Source: Hyposmocoma kahamanoa
Taxonomy: Eukaryota > Arthropoda > Insecta > Lepidoptera > Cosmopterigidae
Assembly (NCBI RefSeq): GCF_003589595.1
Contig: NW_020653715.1
Location: 1,202,326-1,266,325 of the forward strand
Direction of reading: 5' to 3'
Length of the DNA: 64,000 nt
Below the pieces are notes generated by a model that did no database searches, had not been told where the DNA came from, and saw nothing but the letters and a program-made list of their open reading frames with translations. Shown in pieces: positions 47,216-57,490 of the stretch; the stretch's first letter is position 1; every line of letters starts with the position of its first letter. A program made the position numbers and the translations under genes.

Positions 47216-47649
47216 GTGAATTTTTAGTTAGTTTTAACCGTGTGGCAGTTAAATATCTTGACTAACCTGATAAGAAGATACAAGACTGTCGTTTACACCC
47301 TCCTAACATCTTATTTTGATTTTGAACTAAAAATAACCTTTGAAAAACATATACGATACACGTGTCTCTATCTCCCATGTTTTTTTTTTAACTTATATTT
47401 ATGTTACGCTTTGGAATCTGGCATAATTAGCTACTAGATTAGGCGTATATTTGTTTTAATAAAGATATTATATAAACTTTTTGGGATTTTTATTGGAGTT
47501 GTAAAAATCGTCATTTTGATTAATATGTTACGTTAGATGAACGGTTTGTTTGTGTTTAGACGAACGACTGAATAAATTACGATTGGTCTTAGTTATTATA
47601 TGGTTTCCGGTTACGGGTTTAGAACCACTCCATATCGAGGTTAAACCGA

Positions 47650-47795
47650 GTTGCGCCGAGAGTATGGTGTTCACTCTAAAGGTGCCGGGTTGAACCAATT
47701 TAGAATTTAGATAGATAGATAAACACTTTATTGACTAGTATATGAAATACAAATGGAACACAACAGGAAAAATAAAACATTTTTTTTCATAGCAG
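47650..47795 (-). mobile_element. Possible LINE tail with (GATA)n
   Basis: AGATAGATAGATA at 47709-47721 followed by AACACTTTATTGACTAGTAT is, in reverse, a polyadenylation-like region ending in a short repeat, as LINE 3' ends do. Confidence 0.4.
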
Positions 47796-47799
47796 TGAA

Positions 47800-48048
47800 A
47801 CTGCATGATGATAAGCTACACGCCTGTCCGTAACAGTTGCAGTGCCACTCAGAGCTTCAAATCGCAGAGATCTGAGGGGCACAGCCACTACCCCGTCACC
47901 CTGAGATATAAGTTGACAAGTCACAAAACAAGTGCCTGTAATTTCACCAGACATTACTAACATTACTGCTTGGCGGCAGACATAGGTAAGGTGGTAGATA
48001 GTACTTCCCTGGACGAACTCTGTCACAAGGACCTCTACTGCTACTAAA
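47800..48048 (-). repeat. Repeat family A
   Basis: From AAGCTACACGCCTGTCCGTA to GGACCTCTACTGCTACTAAA, missing the GGTAAGGGTGCT..CGGTTTTGAAG segment. Confidence 0.75.
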
Positions 48049-48199
48049 TATGTAAGTATGCTCTTATTATCCGCTATGTGTTTTAGTGTAATAATTCAAA
48101 GTGAAAAGGTACATTTGGAAAGGCTACAAAAAAGAGTACATGGGTAAATCATGCCAAGTAATTTGTATTTAACTTTCAGTCTTACACATTTTTGTATGT

Positions 48200-48385
48200 C
48201 ATTAACCCATTTTTAGGGTTAGGTTAGGGTTTTAGGCCATAGTCCACCACGCTGGCCCACGTCTGGGAACTTCACAAGGTTTCATAACGATATTTTGCTT
48301 CATTGCAAAACTCATGGTAAATTTCAGACATATAAATTCCAAGAAATTCAGAAGTGCGAGCCCCCGATTTAATTTTTGTACATTT
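48200..48385 (-). repeat. tRNA-related SINE family E, worn
   Basis: Reverse copy: GGTTTTAGGCCATAGTCCAC, CACGCTGGCCCACGTC, TTCACAAGGTTTCATAACGA, and AAATTTCAGACATATAAATT. Confidence 0.55.
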
Positions 48386-48831
48386 TCTTACAATCGTTGT
48401 GATTGCGTAAAAATAAATACAATAACCATGCAAACAAAAACCGTCTAAGTCCAAAATAGGCCTTTTAAAGCACAGCGCTCGCTATACAAATCCAATATTA
48501 TCATCATCGACTTCAATCGCCTTTATTGCCAATAGTCCGATACGACATTTAGAAGCGATATCCGGTAACCTTTCGTACTTTGCACGTGTCCTATTTACTA
48601 ACAAACAATAAAGTACCCTACGCCTATAAAAATATGATATAAAATCCACTACAGTTATACGCATTTACAAATAACAAATGAACATCGCGCCTAGGGCTGG
48701 ATTTTATAGGTGTAATAGTAAAAATGGTCTTAGTTCATTAAGGCCGTTTTTCAATTATGTTCTTTTGTATTTCGGTCGAATGAGACCAAACAATATTCAA
48801 GCTAGCTTTTTTATTATCCCACGTTAAAGTC

Positions 48832-49112
48832 CCACGTCCCTTCAAAACCGAAACAGAGTAATGCTCTCATTACAGCTTGGCGGCAGAAATAGGTGACACG
48901 ACCTTAGTCTAGTAGCAGTAGAGCTTCTTGTGAAAGCGTTCTTCCAGGTAAGTACTTCCAAGCAGTAATGCGAGCATTACTTCTTTCCGGTTTTGAAAGG
49001 TAAGGGTGTTGGTGAAATCACAGGCACATGGGACTTGTAAACTTAGTCTCAGGGTGACAGGCGCAGTAGCAGTCCCTGAACGAACCTTCACAAAGACCTG
49101 CAACTGCTAACA
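48832..49112. repeat. Repeat family A, inverted composite
   Basis: A reverse 5' piece (48832-48905, CGTCCCTTCAAAACCGAAAC to GAAATAGGTGACACG) is followed at once by a forward copy (48908 on, AGTAGCAGTAGAGCTTCTTG to GTGACAGGCGCAGTAGCAG), then a reverse scrap (GAACGAACCTTCACAAAGAC to CTGCAACTGCTAAC). The whole can fold on itself. Confidence 0.7.
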
Positions 49113-49279
49113 CTTCATAAACGAGAGAACTTGCACTTGATAGAGATCTAAAAGCTGTTCTGGTGTGAACCGCTTGACCTTGAAAAGATGCATCGGTTTT
49201 TAGCAGCACTTTTTTACGATATTTTTTTGTTTTCGATTTTATAAATGATGTTCCGAACAATTCGTGCGAATAAGGTCAA

Positions 49280-49640
49280 GCGACATGCCTATCCATATCA
49301 GTTGCAAGTCGTAAAAACCTTAGTTGCATTACCACTGCGCCCGTCACCCCAAAGAGTACATTTTTTATAATACTAAGTGACGGGACGAAAAAGTCGTAGG
49401 CCTGTTGGAAAGTGACACGCCCGTTCATAACAGTTGCAGAGCTTTTAACCACAAATATTAGAGGGGCACTACCCTGAGACATAAGTTGTCAAGTCCTATA
49501 TGCCTGTAATTTCAGCAGCACTGCTGCCCTTCAAAACAGTAACGCGCTAATGCCCACATTACTGCTTGGCAGCAAAAATACGTAAAGTGGCAGTACTTCC
49601 CTGGACGAACTCTTTACAAAGAGCTGTACTGCTATTAATT
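49280..49640 (-). repeat. Repeat family A, one fragment plus one near full-length copy
   Basis: A fragment (AAGCGACATGCCTATCCATA to CACTGCGCCCGTCACCCC, 49283-49350) abuts a second copy beginning TATAATACTAAGTGACGGG and ending GAACTCTTTACAAAGAGCTG. The second copy and its right flank are repeated inverted at 55.37-55.69 kb. Confidence 0.7.
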
Positions 49641-49947
49641 ATACATAACGGGTATAGATTCTTCAGCTCATATCAAGTCTGGTGGCTAACGCCGGAGGTA
49701 TTTATATTATATATTTTCCTTGTATATAACACGTATCTATAGGTCCATTCTTTCTACTGGGTTCCAGGGCACATGATTTTTTAAACATGATTTGTAGTAA
49801 ACCATTTTCTTTGCGAATTATATTTCGAGTTCGGAAAAATTATCCAAAAATTGTATGGCCAATAAAAATTAGATTCCAGCGCCATCTATTGATTAACGAC
49901 GTCAAGTTTCAAGGATATGCGCAGCAAAACTGTTCACAGTGATTAGA

Positions 49948-50042
49948 CCGTGCGTCACCCAGAGACATAGAGTTGACAAAAAACCGAAACGCAGAACTTC
50001 CCTAAACGAAATCTTTAAGGACAAGCTCTACTGCTACTAGAT
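49948..50042 (-). repeat. Repeat family A, heavily deleted
   Basis: GTGCGTCACCCAGAGACATA, then ACCGAAACGCAGAACTTCCC, then AAGCTCTACTGCTACTAG; the middle is missing. Confidence 0.6.
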
Positions 50043-50045
50043 AGA

Positions 50046-51004
50046 GCGATCAAAGCCGAAGTTGGATGTTACGTTCGAAGCGAACAGCTCAAGACGGTCA
50101 CTTATAAAATTTTCTGTAATGGACATGTAATGGAATAATTTAAAACCTATAGTAACCTTTTATTTATTTTTTATGGTAGGTAATGCTAAATGACAGCCAC
50201 GTTGTTAACAGCAAAGTTAAATAAGTTATATATTCACTATTTTACAATATAAAGGATTAATATAATCTATAGATGGAGCAGGTGATTTTACAATCAGATA
50301 GACCGTTTGGAATATAAGTATCACCTGCCTTGTCCAGTTACACCCAAATGTAAGGGGGAGGTATGTAAATTTGGTTATTAATTGTATTCCGTTAAGATGC
50401 TTTTTTAAATACAAGACGGTTGATGATTTGAAATAAATCAAACGGAAGAAAGTTATAACGCCCAAGTCGCCAATTTTGATGTTTTAAAACAAATTCCGTG
50501 GTAATTTTATGCTAACAAGATCTGTCGAATTCCGTTTAAATCTATTGTCACAAAATCATTTCCTTCTGCCACCACAAAGCTACCAATCAAAGACTCCAAT
50601 ACTAACTTGCAAACCAACACACCCCGTCGGGTGTGAAAACAGTTTACAATGTAAACTAAACTAGAACTGAACTATTGACCCTCATTAAAGCGATGGTCCG
50701 TGACAGGACGCGATGTAATCCGGGATCATCCCTATAAAGCACCTCTTGACCGGTCCAATACTTCGTCTTTCAACCCTCTGGAATCTGGGATAGATATGGA
50801 GATAGTAACCAGTAAATAAAGTTCAAAGTTTGCCATTCACGAGGTTTAAAACCACGGAGGAAAAAAAATAATGGAAGTGAAAAAAAAAAGCAAAACTCAC
50901 ACATTTTTAATTTGAAACACTATAAAATCTCGATATTGATTGGTCGTCGTTTAAAATAAAAAAAAAAACTAAAATTCGCTTCCATTACGTTCCGCTGCAA
51001 TATA
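50046..51004. other. Unassigned intron sequence
   Basis: AT-rich with poly-A tracts (50865-50895, 50958-50970); no exon recognised. Confidence 0.3.
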
Positions 51005-51212
51005 AATGGTGCCTTATGATTTGGCCTAATGTCTCTCAAGTAGAGAGAGGGTCGTAGGTTCGAACCCGGGCTAGCTCAGAGTTGTTTGGAATTTATGTAT
51101 TTCATATGAAATTTACCTGTACACATTTCCGCGTTGGAGTAGTAGCCCAAGCCTATTTCATTGTGAGAGGAGACCTGTAGCCAGTAGTGGGACTATAACC
51201 ATAAGCTAACTG
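51005..51212 (+). repeat. tRNA-related SINE family E, diverged
   Basis: B box GTAGGTTCGAACCCGGGCTA, then GTAGTAGCCCAAGCCTATTT and GGAGACCTGTAGCCAGTAGT; same layout as 42.84 kb but with a different tail. Confidence 0.65.
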
Positions 51213-51309
51213 TTATATAGTGTAAGAAAGTAGCAATAATCAACAGCACAAAAGACGCAACCCCTTTATTTCCCAATAATGGAGCAATACAACTACAAAA
51301 CCCAGTAGG

Positions 51310-51390
51310 TATATTCGAATTGACCCTCGCCCCATGAGGGTTAGGACGTCGGTCAGCCCCGTCCGCGTCACCACAGGTATTTTATTATAT
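51310..51390. repeat. GC-rich dispersed repeat shared with 52.77 kb
   Basis: ACCCTCGCCCCATGAGGGTT, CGGTCAGCCCC and CAGGTATTTTATT recur in the same order at 52768-52873. Probably part of a retrotransposon 3' end; family not identified. Confidence 0.45.
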
Positions 51391-51439
51391 ATTTTCATAT
51401 AAAATTTTAACTTACAAAAATCTTTCACAATTTACACTT

Positions 51440-51893
51440 GTGACATTCTTGCTCGTTCTTCTCAGGGAAATCAGCACAGAGAACGAGCAGTAGCTTAGAA
51501 AATGACGTTTTCAAGTGTAACTTATTTTACCTACGGAAAAGTTTTCCAAGGCGCAGTTTTACTTTATTATTTACTCATCGTTACAGGTCTCCTATAAAGA
51601 GAAAATTTAGGCCACAATTCTCAAAAAATGTACGTAACTTCGAAGGTACTCAATACAGAAGGGTTACCTATCACAAGTTAGAAACATGATTTACAGAATT
51701 TTGTTTCTCCGAAAACCTTTAAACTTTTATTGAATAGATTAGTTTCATTTGATTGAAAACACGTTACGGTTTTTTTCATTACACCATGTAATATTTCACT
51801 ATTTTGATATATAGACTGGTTATTCGTTTTCAAGTGTAAATTTATTTTACCTATGGAATAAATAATCTTTGACTTTGACTTTGACTTTGACAG
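51440..51893 (+). mobile_element. LINE 3' UTR with CTTTGA-repeat tail
   Basis: TCGTTCTTCTCAGGGAAATC and GAGAACGAGCAGTAGC match 29.5 kb. The 3' end is CCTATGGAATAAATAATCTT followed by a (CTTTGA)n tail at 51867-51891, typical of LINEs that end in short tandem repeats. TTTTCAAGTGTAA..TTATTTTACCTA.GGAA occurs twice (about 51510 and 51826), so two 3' ends or an internal insertion are stacked. Confidence 0.6.
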
Positions 51894-52764
51894 ATTTTTA
51901 TTTCCCCAACAAACCGTTTGACCAATGTGTCTAATTGAATATTTTTATTTTGCAAAAAAAACGCTATCCATAATAAATTTTTGTTATATTATTTCTTATT
52001 ATGTATATTAGAACGTGTCGCACAATACAACTCGTCAAATTACAGCAACTCGCGTCTTTAGAAAATATGATAAACGAGGTGCAAGTTAATTTGATCGATT
52101 TGTAGTCTCTCGCTTCGCTTGTTGGGATCGTGCCGCTTTTTCATATTACCAACCTAACCTAAGCCCACAGAAGCGGGTCGACTCAGCTAGGAAATGCAAA
52201 CAAATTCGGTTCTGGTACTCGCCTCTATTCAGTTATACGTTGTTTATTGAATACTCAAGACCATTGTTTTTAAATTACATTTCAGATGACAGCAAAGACA
52301 TGGCACAATGGTATGACGAAAATTACATAAGTGGGACTTGCAGTGCACCAGCAAAGTATAGTCCAAAATTTTGGAACTATACGGTAAAATTGCATGAAAG
52401 CAGACTGTATAACAAACATGATTAGATCAAACAAACTTCTGCCCAAAAAATAAGTATGTATAATAATTATTCTAATAATAGGGTTCCGGACATACGATAC
52501 TTCTGCTGTAAGACGTTTCTGTGTTGCAAATTTATACCAAAACTGTCATCGCACTAATGAAAAAAAGTCAAACCGTTTTCGGAATAATGAAATTCGGAAA
52601 AAAGAAATTCGAGTTTGTGATAGGTTACCATTCAGAAGCAACTATTATTCGGCTACCACCGCTGTATTACTAAAAAAAGCGCTCGAAAATTCTAAAAACT
52701 CAGCAGTAAATATAACATTGAAGATATTATTATAATAATTACTACAAAGCGGAATATGCAAACG
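51894..52764. other. Unassigned intron sequence
   Basis: No recognised repeat. A 61-codon plus-strand frame (52240-52425) is unremarkable. Confidence 0.3.
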
Positions 52765-52767
52765 CCA

Positions 52768-52873
52768 TGACCCTCGGGGCCCGAGGGCAAGGTTCGGATG
52801 TCCGGCCGGTCAGCCCTCCGAAGCTATGAAGTATTTATTCACTGCGGGTAGCCGCAAGTATTTTATTGGTCAC
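52768..52873. repeat. GC-rich dispersed repeat, second copy
   Basis: ACCCTCGGGGCCCGAGGGCA, CCGGCCGGTCAGCCC and AGTATTTTATTGG parallel 51310-51390. CCTCGGGGCCCGAGG is a near-perfect palindrome. Confidence 0.45.
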
Positions 52874-53456
52874 TTACGACGTTTGTATTACAAATTTACA
52901 AGACCCTTTTATATGAACTCCGATGTGCAATAAAGTGTTGTATGTTAAAGAAATCACGGATTCATAATAAGCCGGAAAAAAAAACTTCACGTTGTTTACA
53001 TTCATTACGTAAGAGCGAACTTATTACAGTTTTCGGCTCAAGCCGAAAACGCGATCTTTATAAATGTGTTTAAAAGTGTTTTGAAGATTTAACCATGGAC
53101 TCAAGAGGACTGTTAATCACGATACAAGGTATTTCATGTGATAAAAAACAAATCAACTAGATGGCGTTTATTGCACAGATGATTATAGATACTGCCGGTT
53201 ATTTTTTTATTTTGTTTAGGATCAGCGCCATCTATCATATTAGGAAGCGTTAATTTATAAATTAGTTTGTAATATTATACGCCATATTTGTCAAAGTTCC
53301 GAAAATAATTTAGCCCATGATCGACATTTGAATAATGTTACTACAAGGAAAAAACTGAGTTTCTATATTTCATATTAAAGAGAAATTAGTGGATATCCAC
53401 GGCCATTTAACTGTCTCCGTAGCCAATCGGTTACTATGCTGGTCTGCCAGATTTGT
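52874..53456. other. Unassigned sequence
   Basis: CTAGATGGCGTTTATTGCAC and CAGCGCCATCTATCATATT (53158-53243) are inverted AGATGGCG words like those that trail SINE D; otherwise nothing recognised. Confidence 0.35.
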
Positions 53457-53670
53457 TTATTCCTACAATATAATATTACTGTATAAATTGCACTAAATTA
53501 GAAATTATATTGAGATCGTCAAACAAAAATGAAAATTATAAGATTAAAAATACACAATAATTAAAAAATTAACAATTCTTATTGTTATTGTTATCATTAA
53601 ATTACAATATCAAATACCATTCTCCAACAAAAATTATAACAAGTTGATAGCAAATATACAAAAGTCCCGG
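53457..53670 (-). mobile_element. LINE 3' UTR, second copy of the 4.44-kb element
   Basis: Shares ACTGTATAAATTGCACTA, AAATTATATTGAGATCGTCA and CATTCTCCA with 4480-4640 in the same orientation; contains no coding part. Confidence 0.7.
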
Positions 53671-53671
53671 T

Positions 53672-53832
53672 CCCGGTATACAAACGAGGTCCCGGGTTCA
53701 ATTCCCGAGAAATATTTGTGTGGCCTACATTTATTCGTCTCGTGAGTTTGGGTGTAATTTGTGGTGTTCTATGTGTACCATGGCACTCGCAACACAGGGC
53801 TTCCCTAGTGCTATGAGTATGTGCATTATTCA
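53672..53832 (+). repeat. tRNA-related SINE family F
   Basis: B box GTCCCGGGTTCAATTCCC, then GAAATATTTGTGTGGCCTAC, GGTGTAATTTGTGG and CAGGGCTTCCCTAGTGC. It begins where the LINE 3' UTR ends. Confidence 0.75.
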
Positions 53833-54052
53833 TTTATTTAATTATTTATTGTACAGGAAAAGACAAACAAAAGGAACTGCTTATTTGTATAAGAAATTTC
53901 TTCCTGCAGACCAAAATATAGGTCAAAATAATTGTAACAACGGGTTTACGTGACTATATAAATATTTAGATAAATACATATTTCATATTATAAAATGGAT
54001 GGAACAGAGGGTAAATAGTGCTCTTTGACTCTTATTTTAAAGATAGCTAAGG

Positions 54053-54214
54053 ATTATTATCACTAATATCAGGTTTCTTACCACGGTATGACTTCTTTTT
54101 ATTTTCCCGATATTTCGGAACGGTTGCACGCTCCATGGTCACGGGTTGACTGAGAATGGTGGTAGTAGAAAGAAGTCATACCGTGGTAAGAAACCTGATA
54201 TTAGTGACAATAAT
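54053..54214. mobile_element. Foldback element: 46-bp inverted arms flanked by a 13-bp direct repeat
   Basis: Arms 54053-54098 and 54169-54214 are complementary over 46 bp with one mismatch (core ACCACGGTATGACTTCTTT). The 70-nt loop holds ATATTTCGGAACGGTTGCAC and CTCCATGGTCACGGGTTGAC, recalling the core of family B. ATAGCTAAGGATT occurs at 54043-54055 and again at 54248-54260, consistent with a target duplication around the whole insertion. Confidence 0.75.
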
Positions 54215-54315
54215 TTAGTGAATGACCACGAAAGTCTTAAAATCTATATAGCTAAGGATTTACTGTCATGTACAGTAATGGGAAGTGCGTTGCATTTAAT
54301 TACTATTCACACGTT

Positions 54316-54319
<4 letters not shown>

Positions 54320-54346
<27 letters not shown>
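54320..54346. repeat. (TA)n microsatellite
   Basis: Uninterrupted 27-nt TA run. Confidence 0.95.
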
Positions 54347-54741
54347 TGAATTATTGGTCCATCATTTAAAAAACAATAAATACCAATGTGTAGAACATTC
54401 TTTTTATACTAACATTAACAAACAACAATTGAGCGTTTCATAATCAATATTCTCTTGCGAGAGAAAACATTCCTCAAATAAAATTATAATTTTAGAGTTG
54501 AGTCAAACAAACACGAGTGAATATTCAATATCGAGTATCCACTAATGGCCGGTAATCGAAGAGTTTGAAAACAACAGGTGTCACGAATCAAAAGGGACAG
54601 TTACGGGACGCATCTGTACTATCGAACGAAGCTATTTGTGGATACACTTTTATTGTGCCATTTTTAAGTGTAGATATCGTCTGGGAGATATTGTCTAATC
54701 TTTGACATTTGTATATTCATTTTGTAATAAAGAATGACAAT

Positions 54742-54876
54742 CAGTCAACCGTGACCATGGGACCTGTAAAGGGCCCGAAACGTCGGTTTGTTTGAAAAAA
54801 CAAATATACGCGATTTAAATCCGGAAAAATAGTTTCATTCCTATGTATAACAATCGCGAAAACCTAAGAACTCGTT
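54742..54876 (+). repeat. Repeat family B, 5'-truncated
   Basis: CAGTCAACCGTGACCATGGG through GGGCCCGAAACGTCGG to CGCGAAAACCTAAGAACTCG. Confidence 0.75.
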
Positions 54877-54907
54877 AAGAATGATAATAGTTAGCCTTGG
54901 AACATTA

Positions 54908-55012
54908 TTGTGAAAGAGTTCGTCCAGGGAAGTACTGCCACCTTACCTATGTCAGTAATGGAGAGCGTTACTGCGTTCCGGTTTGAAACGGTAAGGGTGC
55001 TGGTGAACTAGG
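54908..55012 (+). repeat. Repeat family A, 5' part only
   Basis: TGTGAAAGAGTTCGTCCAGG to GGTAAGGGTGCTGGTGAAC; the rest is absent. Confidence 0.75.
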
Positions 55013-55369
55013 TATAGATATAGGTAATGAATTTAAAAAAGAAATCATGTGCCCTGATATCCAGTAGAAAGAATGGACCTATAAATATGTGTTATATACA
55101 GGGAAAATATCGACTCATCCGTAGAACAAAGATCTATGTGCAAGACTACTTGTTCTCAGGACATAGTGCATTTCGTTCGTTACTCGGTACTCCTCTTCGC
55201 TGTGGATGTCAAGATCGACAGTTGTTTGATTTTATATTTCCAAAATAAGACATACAAATTCTCAAAACACCTTTACATATGCCTTAATTTGAATAACGAA
55301 ATTGTTCTCGTAACGTATTTATTCTATTTTCGCTATATAATCACATTGGACTCTGTTCTTCGGATGAGT
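55013..55369. other. Unassigned sequence
   Basis: No exon or repeat recognised; 55027-55384 has overlapping short open frames without family motifs. Confidence 0.3.
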
Positions 55370-55822
55370 CGATATGTAATATAAATACCTCCCGCGTTAG
55401 ACACCAGGCTTGATATGAGCTGAAGAATCTATACCCGTTATATATAATTAATAGCAGTACAGCTGCTTGTAAAGAGTTCGTCCAGGGAAGTACTGCCACT
55501 TTACGTATTTTTGCTGCCAAGCAGTAATTAGCGCGTTACTGTTTTGAAGGGTAGCAGTGCTGGTGAAATTACGGGCACATGGGACTTGTCAACTTATGTC
55601 TCAGGGCGACGGGCGCAGTGGCAGTGCCCCTAAGATCTTGCGACTTAAAGGCTCTGAGTGGCACTGCAACTGCTGTGGACAGGCGAGCACCCTGAGACAT
55701 AAGTTGACAAATGACATGTGCCTGTAACTTCAACAGCATCATTAACCCTTCAAAACCGGAACACAGTAATGGTAACTGCTTGGCGGCTGAAACGGCTTAG
55801 GTGGCAGTAGGTCTCTGGAAAT
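55370..55822. repeat. Family A inverted composite with duplicated left flank
   Basis: A forward copy (55452-55686, from AGCAGTACAGCTGCTTGT to CTGTGGACAGGCG) is followed by a reverse piece (AGCACCCTGAGACATAAGTT to TTAGGTGGCAGTAGGTCTCT). The left flank 55378-55451 (CTTGATATGAGCTGAAGAAT, CTATACCCGTTATATATAAT) is the reverse complement of 49636-49705. Confidence 0.75.
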
Positions 55823-56202
55823 TTTTTACCCGTTAAATTTACATTGGTAATAAATTACGAATGGAAATGCTAACAGGTTCGAACTGAAAAATTAAAATAT
55901 TCACGCCATTGAACAAACGGCATACCCGCAATTGATAGCTACTTGAACTTAAACGGATTTCCAAAGCATTTAACCCTTAAACCTCTGTACGGCCCCACAT
56001 TAGTTTAACCCGAACGGTTAACCGTTTAGTTAGCCATCGACTGTTGATCGGCGATTTGCGGTCGGCCACCTCCGCCGGGCTTGGATGTTTACTTACTCTC
56101 CTGTAATTACACGTTTTGGCACATAGAGCTTTTTCGTTTTAAACGTTATGTTGCCAATTAGGAACTTTTTGTGCACAGCGTTTAAACTAAGGAAATAAAT
56201 AT

Positions 56203-56490
56203 CGAGTTCTTAGGTTTTTGCGATTGTTACACATAGGAAATGAAACTATTTTTCCGGATTTAAATCGCGTATATTTGTTTTTTCAAACAAACCGACGTTT
56301 CGGGCCCTTTACAGGTAACTATAGTGAAAAAATAGGGTGGTTTGAATTAATATTAGACATAACTGGTTGAAGACTGTACCACCTCAGTCAACCGTGACCA
56401 TGGGACCTGTAAAGGGCCCGAGACGTCGGTTTGTTTGAAAAAACAAATATACGCGATTTAAATCCGGAATAATAGTTTCATTTCCTAGGG
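56203..56490. repeat. Repeat family B, head-to-head inverted composite
   Basis: Reverse copy 56203-56324 (CGAGTTCTTAGGTTTTTGCG to GGGCCCTTTACAGGTA), then forward copy 56319-56490 (ACTATAGTGAAAAAATAGGG to AATAGTTTCATTTCCTA). The two join at the internal ACAGGT position of the reverse copy. Confidence 0.75.
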
Positions 56491-56582
56491 AAATAAATAT
56501 TTACGCGGTAATTTATAAACATACAATAATACTATATTACAAAGAATTTATAATTTTAGAATTAATAGAAATATTACAAAGA

Positions 56583-56692
56583 AATGAAACTATTTCTTGG
56601 AATCTAAAGCGTGTATTTGTTTTTTCAAACAAACCAATCTTTCGGACCATTTATAGGTTCTTTGGTCACGGGTGACTGACCGGTGACTACAG
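56583..56692 (-). repeat. Repeat family B, worn reverse fragment
   Basis: AATGAAACTATTTCTTGGAA, TTTGTTTTTTCAAACAAACC and GGTTCTTTGGTCACGGGTGA. Confidence 0.6.
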
Positions 56693-56852
56693 TGACACAC
56701 TCAACATAGCCCCGCACTAGGGAAACCTTGTGTCGCGGGTGCCATGGACACACACATAGATAACCACAAATTACACTCAAACTCAAGAGAGAAATAAATG
56801 TAGGCCATACAAATATTTCTTCCGGCCGGGGAATTGAACCTGGAACCTGTGA
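56693..56852 (-). repeat. tRNA-related SINE family F
   Basis: CGCACTAGGGAAACCTTGTG, AACCACAAATTACACTCAAA, AATGTAGGCCATACAAATAT, and a reverse B box GGGGAATTGAACCTGGAAC. Confidence 0.75.
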
Positions 56853-57033
56853 ATTATTTTTATACCATGGTATTTTTAGATGTATTCAATATGCTCAAAT
56901 TTCAAAATGTAACCCTTGTTAAAATGTATAATAAGATGCCTAACTGTGAACCATCTTACAGTCGCAAAATTTTACGATATCACCAAACTCATGAACAAAA
57001 AATATTCAACGTCAAATAATTCTAACAATAGCA

Positions 57034-57381
57034 TTGTTGGAAACCAATAAAAAATATGAAAATAGAAAATATGAGCACTTTACATCGAGTCAATGGGGCG
57101 GAGGGGCGAATAGACGTATCTTTGTGAAACTCATCCGATTTCCGAACGCACCCGATAGCGGAAACAGCGCCCCCTACCGGAAGTGCGTTGAGCGGGAAAA
57201 TAGGCGGAAGTTTAGGGAGAAAAAATTCGCGAAAAACCCCTCAGACAAATTTACATTCCGAAAGGGCACTTTTGTATGCACACCGATCGGTTGTAAATTT
57301 GTCAGATTGTCAATTCACCGCAAACCTTCTTTCGACACTTTTGTTATGTTAATATTTGTTTTTTGTTCTGTTTTCTTTTAA
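57034..57381 (+). other. 115-codon open frame of unknown status
   Basis: Open from an unusual start (position 1 is not a clear ATG context). Highly basic (R-R-K-F-R-E-K-K-F-A type stretches), then a hydrophobic end. The DNA is CpG-richer than its surroundings (CGAACGCACCCGATAGCGG). No domain, signal or splice context was recognised. Probably non-coding, possibly conserved regulatory DNA. Confidence 0.2.
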
Positions 57382-57490
57382 CGTTTTTTCGCAGATTTCC
57401 GACACTTACCGCATTTAGATAGGAATAAGCCAAAGAAATCAGTTTACACTTTTATTTTTAGATGCAGAACCTTCGATCTTTTTGAAAATA

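Larger units (their letters stand above)
43080..47640. other. Repeat-poor, CpG-retaining part of the ct intron
   Basis: Over 4.5 kb with few recognisable insertions and frequent TTCGAA, CGAAC and CGGA words, unlike the surrounding repeat-rich DNA. The longest open frame of the window (46453-46848, plus, 131 codons, non-ATG start) lies here, basic and without known motifs; I do not call it a gene. A LINE-like tail may sit near 46355-46390. Confidence 0.4.

Noticed and set aside
34123..47640. Known microRNA hairpins in the repeat-poor block
   Set aside because: No conserved animal microRNA sequence that I can recall was recognised; inverted repeats seen elsewhere are transposon ends.
48203..48235. 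Telomere-like TTAGGG/TTAGG words
   Set aside because: Only two or three imperfect units, and they lie at the edge of a reverse SINE E copy whose normal sequence contains GGTTTAGGCC-type words; not a telomeric tract.
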